Positions 62,068-64,000 of a DNA stretch of 64,000 nt are shown here, piece after piece. The stretch's first letter is position 1. Every line of letters starts with the position of its first letter. This DNA comes from Sphaerisporangium aureirubrum. Its GTDB lineage: Bacteria > Actinomycetota > Actinomycetes > Streptosporangiales > Streptosporangiaceae. The notes under the pieces were generated by a model that had not been told where the DNA came from, did not search any database, and saw nothing but the letters and a program-made list of their open reading frames with translations. A program made the translations under genes and the position numbers. The stretch lies in contig NZ_JBHSRF010000002.1 in NCBI RefSeq assembly GCF_042658925.1, positions 186,001-250,000 on the forward strand, written 5' to 3'.

Positions 62068-62616
62068 ATGCAGACGAGCCCGCTGGAACTCAACGCCGGG
62101 TCCGCGTTCGACGTGACCGACTTCGGCCAGGACGGCTTCCTCGACAAGGAGGACATGGACCTCGCGGGCCTCACCGTGGCCGACCGCCTGGGCCTGGCGG
62201 CCGAGGCGCCGGCGCGTTGCCGCCTGCGCGACGCCTACATGCGGGTCTGGGAGAACGTCGTGACGGCCGTGGGCGCCGACGCGTCCGGCCGGGTCAGCAG
62301 GCGGCGGTACGTCGAGTACGCCGCCTCCCCCCGGCTGGACCGCACCGGCTTCATCGTGCACATCGTCTGGCCCATCACCGAGGCCCTGTGGGACGCGCTC
62401 GACGCCGACGGCGACCAGCGGCTCAGCATGGCCGAGTACCTCCACCTGTGGTCGGCGTACGAGGTGGAGACCTCCGAGGCCCGCGAGGCGTTCATCCTGC
62501 TGGACACCGACGGCGACGGCCATCTCGGCAAGGACGAGTTCGCGCAGGCCATGTACGACTTCTACTTCAGCTCGGATCCGAAGAAGACCGCCATCCCGAT
62601 ACTCGGCCGCTGCTGA
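62068..62616 (+). CDS. EF-hand calcium-binding protein (calerythrin-like)
   Basis: 182-residue four-EF-hand protein. Loops 3 and 4 are canonical: DADGDQRLSMAE and DTDGDGHLGKDE. Loop 1 (DFGQDGFLDKED) lacks the usual ligand at position 3 and loop 2 (DASGRVSRRRY) is degenerate. Cytoplasmic, like calerythrin of other actinomycetes, so a calcium buffer or sensor. ATG 62068 has GGGAG 5 nt upstream; GTG 62023 and ATG 62029 give longer forms. Confidence 0.88.
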   Translation: MQTSPLELNAGSAFDVTDFGQDGFLDKEDMDLAGLTVADRLGLAAEAPARCRLRDAYMRVWENVVTAVGADASGRVSRRRYVEYAASPRLDRTGFIVHIVWPITEALWDALDADGDQRLSMAEYLHLWSAYEVETSEAREAFILLDTDGDGHLGKDEFAQAMYDFYFSSDPKKTAIPILGRC

Positions 62617-62690
62617 CCCGCGGGCACGGGACCGGCACGGCGGCCCGCCACGGCCGCCACGCACAGCTCCACGGGTCCACGGGTCTTCCG

Positions 62691-64000
62691 TCAGTCCAGG
62701 GAGCGGGCCGCCCTGATCAGCGTCGCCAGTTCCGCCACCATCGGGTCCTCGGTCTCGGCGGCGAGACGGGACGCGTGGCCGGCCAGGCCGTCCAGTTCCT
62801 CGCCGAACATCGCTCCGTCGGCCTCCCTGAGCCGCTGGGCGAAGGCCGCCGCCACCACGTCGACCTGGAACCGCGGCGAAGTGCCGCTCCACAGCCCGCC
62901 GGACAGCTCCGCGAGGTCGATCGCCTGGGCCGCCTCGGCTGGCGCGCGGGTGTCGGGGTCCAGCCACCGTACGGTGGCCATCGCGAGCTGGCCGGACGCC
63001 CCGGGACGCAGGGTCAGCGCGTAGAGGGCGGTGACCGCGTGGCCGGGGCCGACCTCGCCGCCGTCCTTGGCGTCGTCGCGGAAGTCCTCGGTGGAGAGGG
63101 CCCGGTTCTCGTACCCGACCAGCCGGTAGGACGCGACGACCGCCGGGTTGAACGCGACCTGCGCCTTGGCGTCCCTGGCCCGCAGGTCGAGGTTGGCCGG
63201 AAGCCTCTGGGTGAACGCCTCCCGCGCCTCCTCGGGCGTGGCGACGTAGATGGCCGCGCCGTCGCCCTTGTCGGCGAGCTGTTCCATCAGGGCGTCGCCG
63301 TACTCCTGCCCGACGCCGACGCACAGCAGGGTGACCCGCCGGGCGGCGTGGTCGCGCACCCGGTTCAGGATGCCCGTCCAGCTGGTGTCGCCGGTGTTGG
63401 CCAGGCCGTCGGACAGCAGCACGACCCGGTTGGTGGCCACGGGCCGGAACGCGCGGTCGGCCTCCCGGTACGCGGTGACCAGCCCCTTCTCCAGGTTGGT
63501 CGAGCCCTCGACCTGGAGCTGGTCGATGGCGGCGTGCAGTTCGTCGCGCCGCGCGGCGGGGGTCATGGACAGACGCAGCCGCGCCTCGTCGCTGAAGGAC
63601 ACGATCGACACCCGGTCGCCCGGCCCGAGCTGGTCGACCAGGGTGTGCAGGGCGTCGCGCACCAGGTCGAGCCGTCCCGGCTCGCCCATGGAGCCGGAAA
63701 CGTCCACCACGAAGGTGAGGTTGGCGGGCCTGCGCCCGGCCGCGTCCGTGGCCTTGGTCTGCAGGCCGACCCGCAGCAGCGCGGACCCCTCGGTGACGCC
63801 GCGCGCCCCGTCCAGGTGCACGGCGAACCCGTCGCCTTCCGGCTCGGCGTAGCCCTGCCGGAAGGCGTTGACGAACTCCTCGGTGCGGACGTCGGCGGGG
63901 TCGGGGCGCAGGCCCTGCCTGAGCTTGCCGCGGGCGTAGCCGTAGGACGCGGTGTCGACGTCGAGGGCGAACGTGGAGACGTTCCCCGCCGGGGATTCCT
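62691..64000 (-). CDS. VWA domain protein (YfbK-like), truncated at window edge
   Basis: The frame runs from the stop at 62691 to the right edge, so the N-terminus is missing. The visible part begins SPAGNVSTFALDVDTASYGY, the N-terminal element of YfbK-type proteins. A von Willebrand A domain follows with the MIDAS motif DVSGSM and later LLSDGLANTG, then a C-terminal DUF3520-like region. Probably a membrane lipoprotein binding a metal ion for protein contacts; role unknown. Confidence 0.88.
   Translation of the reverse strand, partial: ESPAGNVSTFALDVDTASYGYARGKLRQGLRPDPADVRTEEFVNAFRQGYAEPEGDGFAVHLDGARGVTEGSALLRVGLQTKATDAAGRRPANLTFVVDVSGSMGEPGRLDLVRDALHTLVDQLGPGDRVSIVSFSDEARLRLSMTPAARRDELHAAIDQLQVEGSTNLEKGLVTAYREADRAFRPVATNRVVLLSDGLANTGDTSWTGILNRVRDHAARRVTLLCVGVGQEYGDALMEQLADKGDGAAIYVATPEEAREAFTQRLPANLDLRARDAKAQVAFNPAVVASYRLVGYENRALSTEDFRDDAKDGGEVGPGHAVTALYALTLRPGASGQLAMATVRWLDPDTRAPAEAAQAIDLAELSGGLWSGTSPRFQVDVVAAAFAQRLREADGAMFGEELDGLAGHASRLAAETEDPMVAELATLIRAARSLD

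Overview
The window is high-GC, gene-dense chromosomal DNA of an actinomycete. Supporting signs are an nrdJ-nrdR / lexA neighbourhood, LigB-type ATP ligase, GuaB1, XRE/DUF397 regulatory genes, several apparently leaderless genes, and a TmsA/TmsB pair for 10-methyl fatty acids such as tuberculostearic acid. Together these suggest the Streptosporangiales/Thermomonosporaceae neighbourhood (Actinomadura-like); that placement is an inference. I see no phage, insertion sequence or CRISPR array. One tRNA gene (Ala, anticodon GGC) is present.

1-3.7 kb: a sugar ABC importer (lipoprotein plus two LplB/YtcP-like permeases, no ATPase gene). 3.7-8.2 kb: a metallothionein-like protein, then a tandem pair of membrane Ser/Thr kinases whose first member has lost catalytic residues. 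8.3-11.1 kb: a WhiJ/aba-like set (DUF397, XRE regulator, RsbW-like ATPase), the ATPase reading in frame into a prolyl aminopeptidase. 11.4-22 kb: a glycan-use locus, alpha-xylosidase GH31, binding protein, two permeases and GH3 on the minus strand, with a divergent GH42 beta-galactosidase; XylR/ROK-like sites lie between the divergent genes. These activities fit the side chains and backbone of xyloglucan oligosaccharides. 22.0-22.4 kb holds two short ORFs sharing a motif around a strikingly AT-rich island.

22.5-31 kb is core metabolism: metallo-beta-lactamase-fold hydrolase with an RHH-like partner, B12-dependent ribonucleotide reductase with its repressor NrdR and paired NrdR boxes, LexA with three LexA-like boxes, and leuS behind a leucine leader peptide and attenuator. 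31-42 kb is lipid oriented: a Pro/Gln-rich membrane protein, CYP125-like P450, GMC oxidoreductase, acyl-CoA ligase, tmsB/tmsA and alpha-methylacyl-CoA racemase. 42-48 kb: guaB1, stress protein, FKBP, ligB and about 1 kb of noncoding tandem repeats.

48-64 kb: RlpA-like protein, two DUF1707 membrane proteins, CGNR regulator, NmrA-type oxidoreductase, DUF4192, EI24, Maf, a second Pro/Ser-rich membrane protein paralogous to that at 31 kb, PTH2-like hydrolase, MFS transporter with divergent GlxA-type regulator, NUDIX hydrolase, tRNA-Ala, EF-hand protein and a VWA protein cut by the right edge.

Two window-wide patterns stand out. Many genes end in C-rich, G-poor coding strand, reminiscent of Rho-utilisation sequence. 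Several intergenic spaces carry private tandem repeats or a shared REP-like palindrome.
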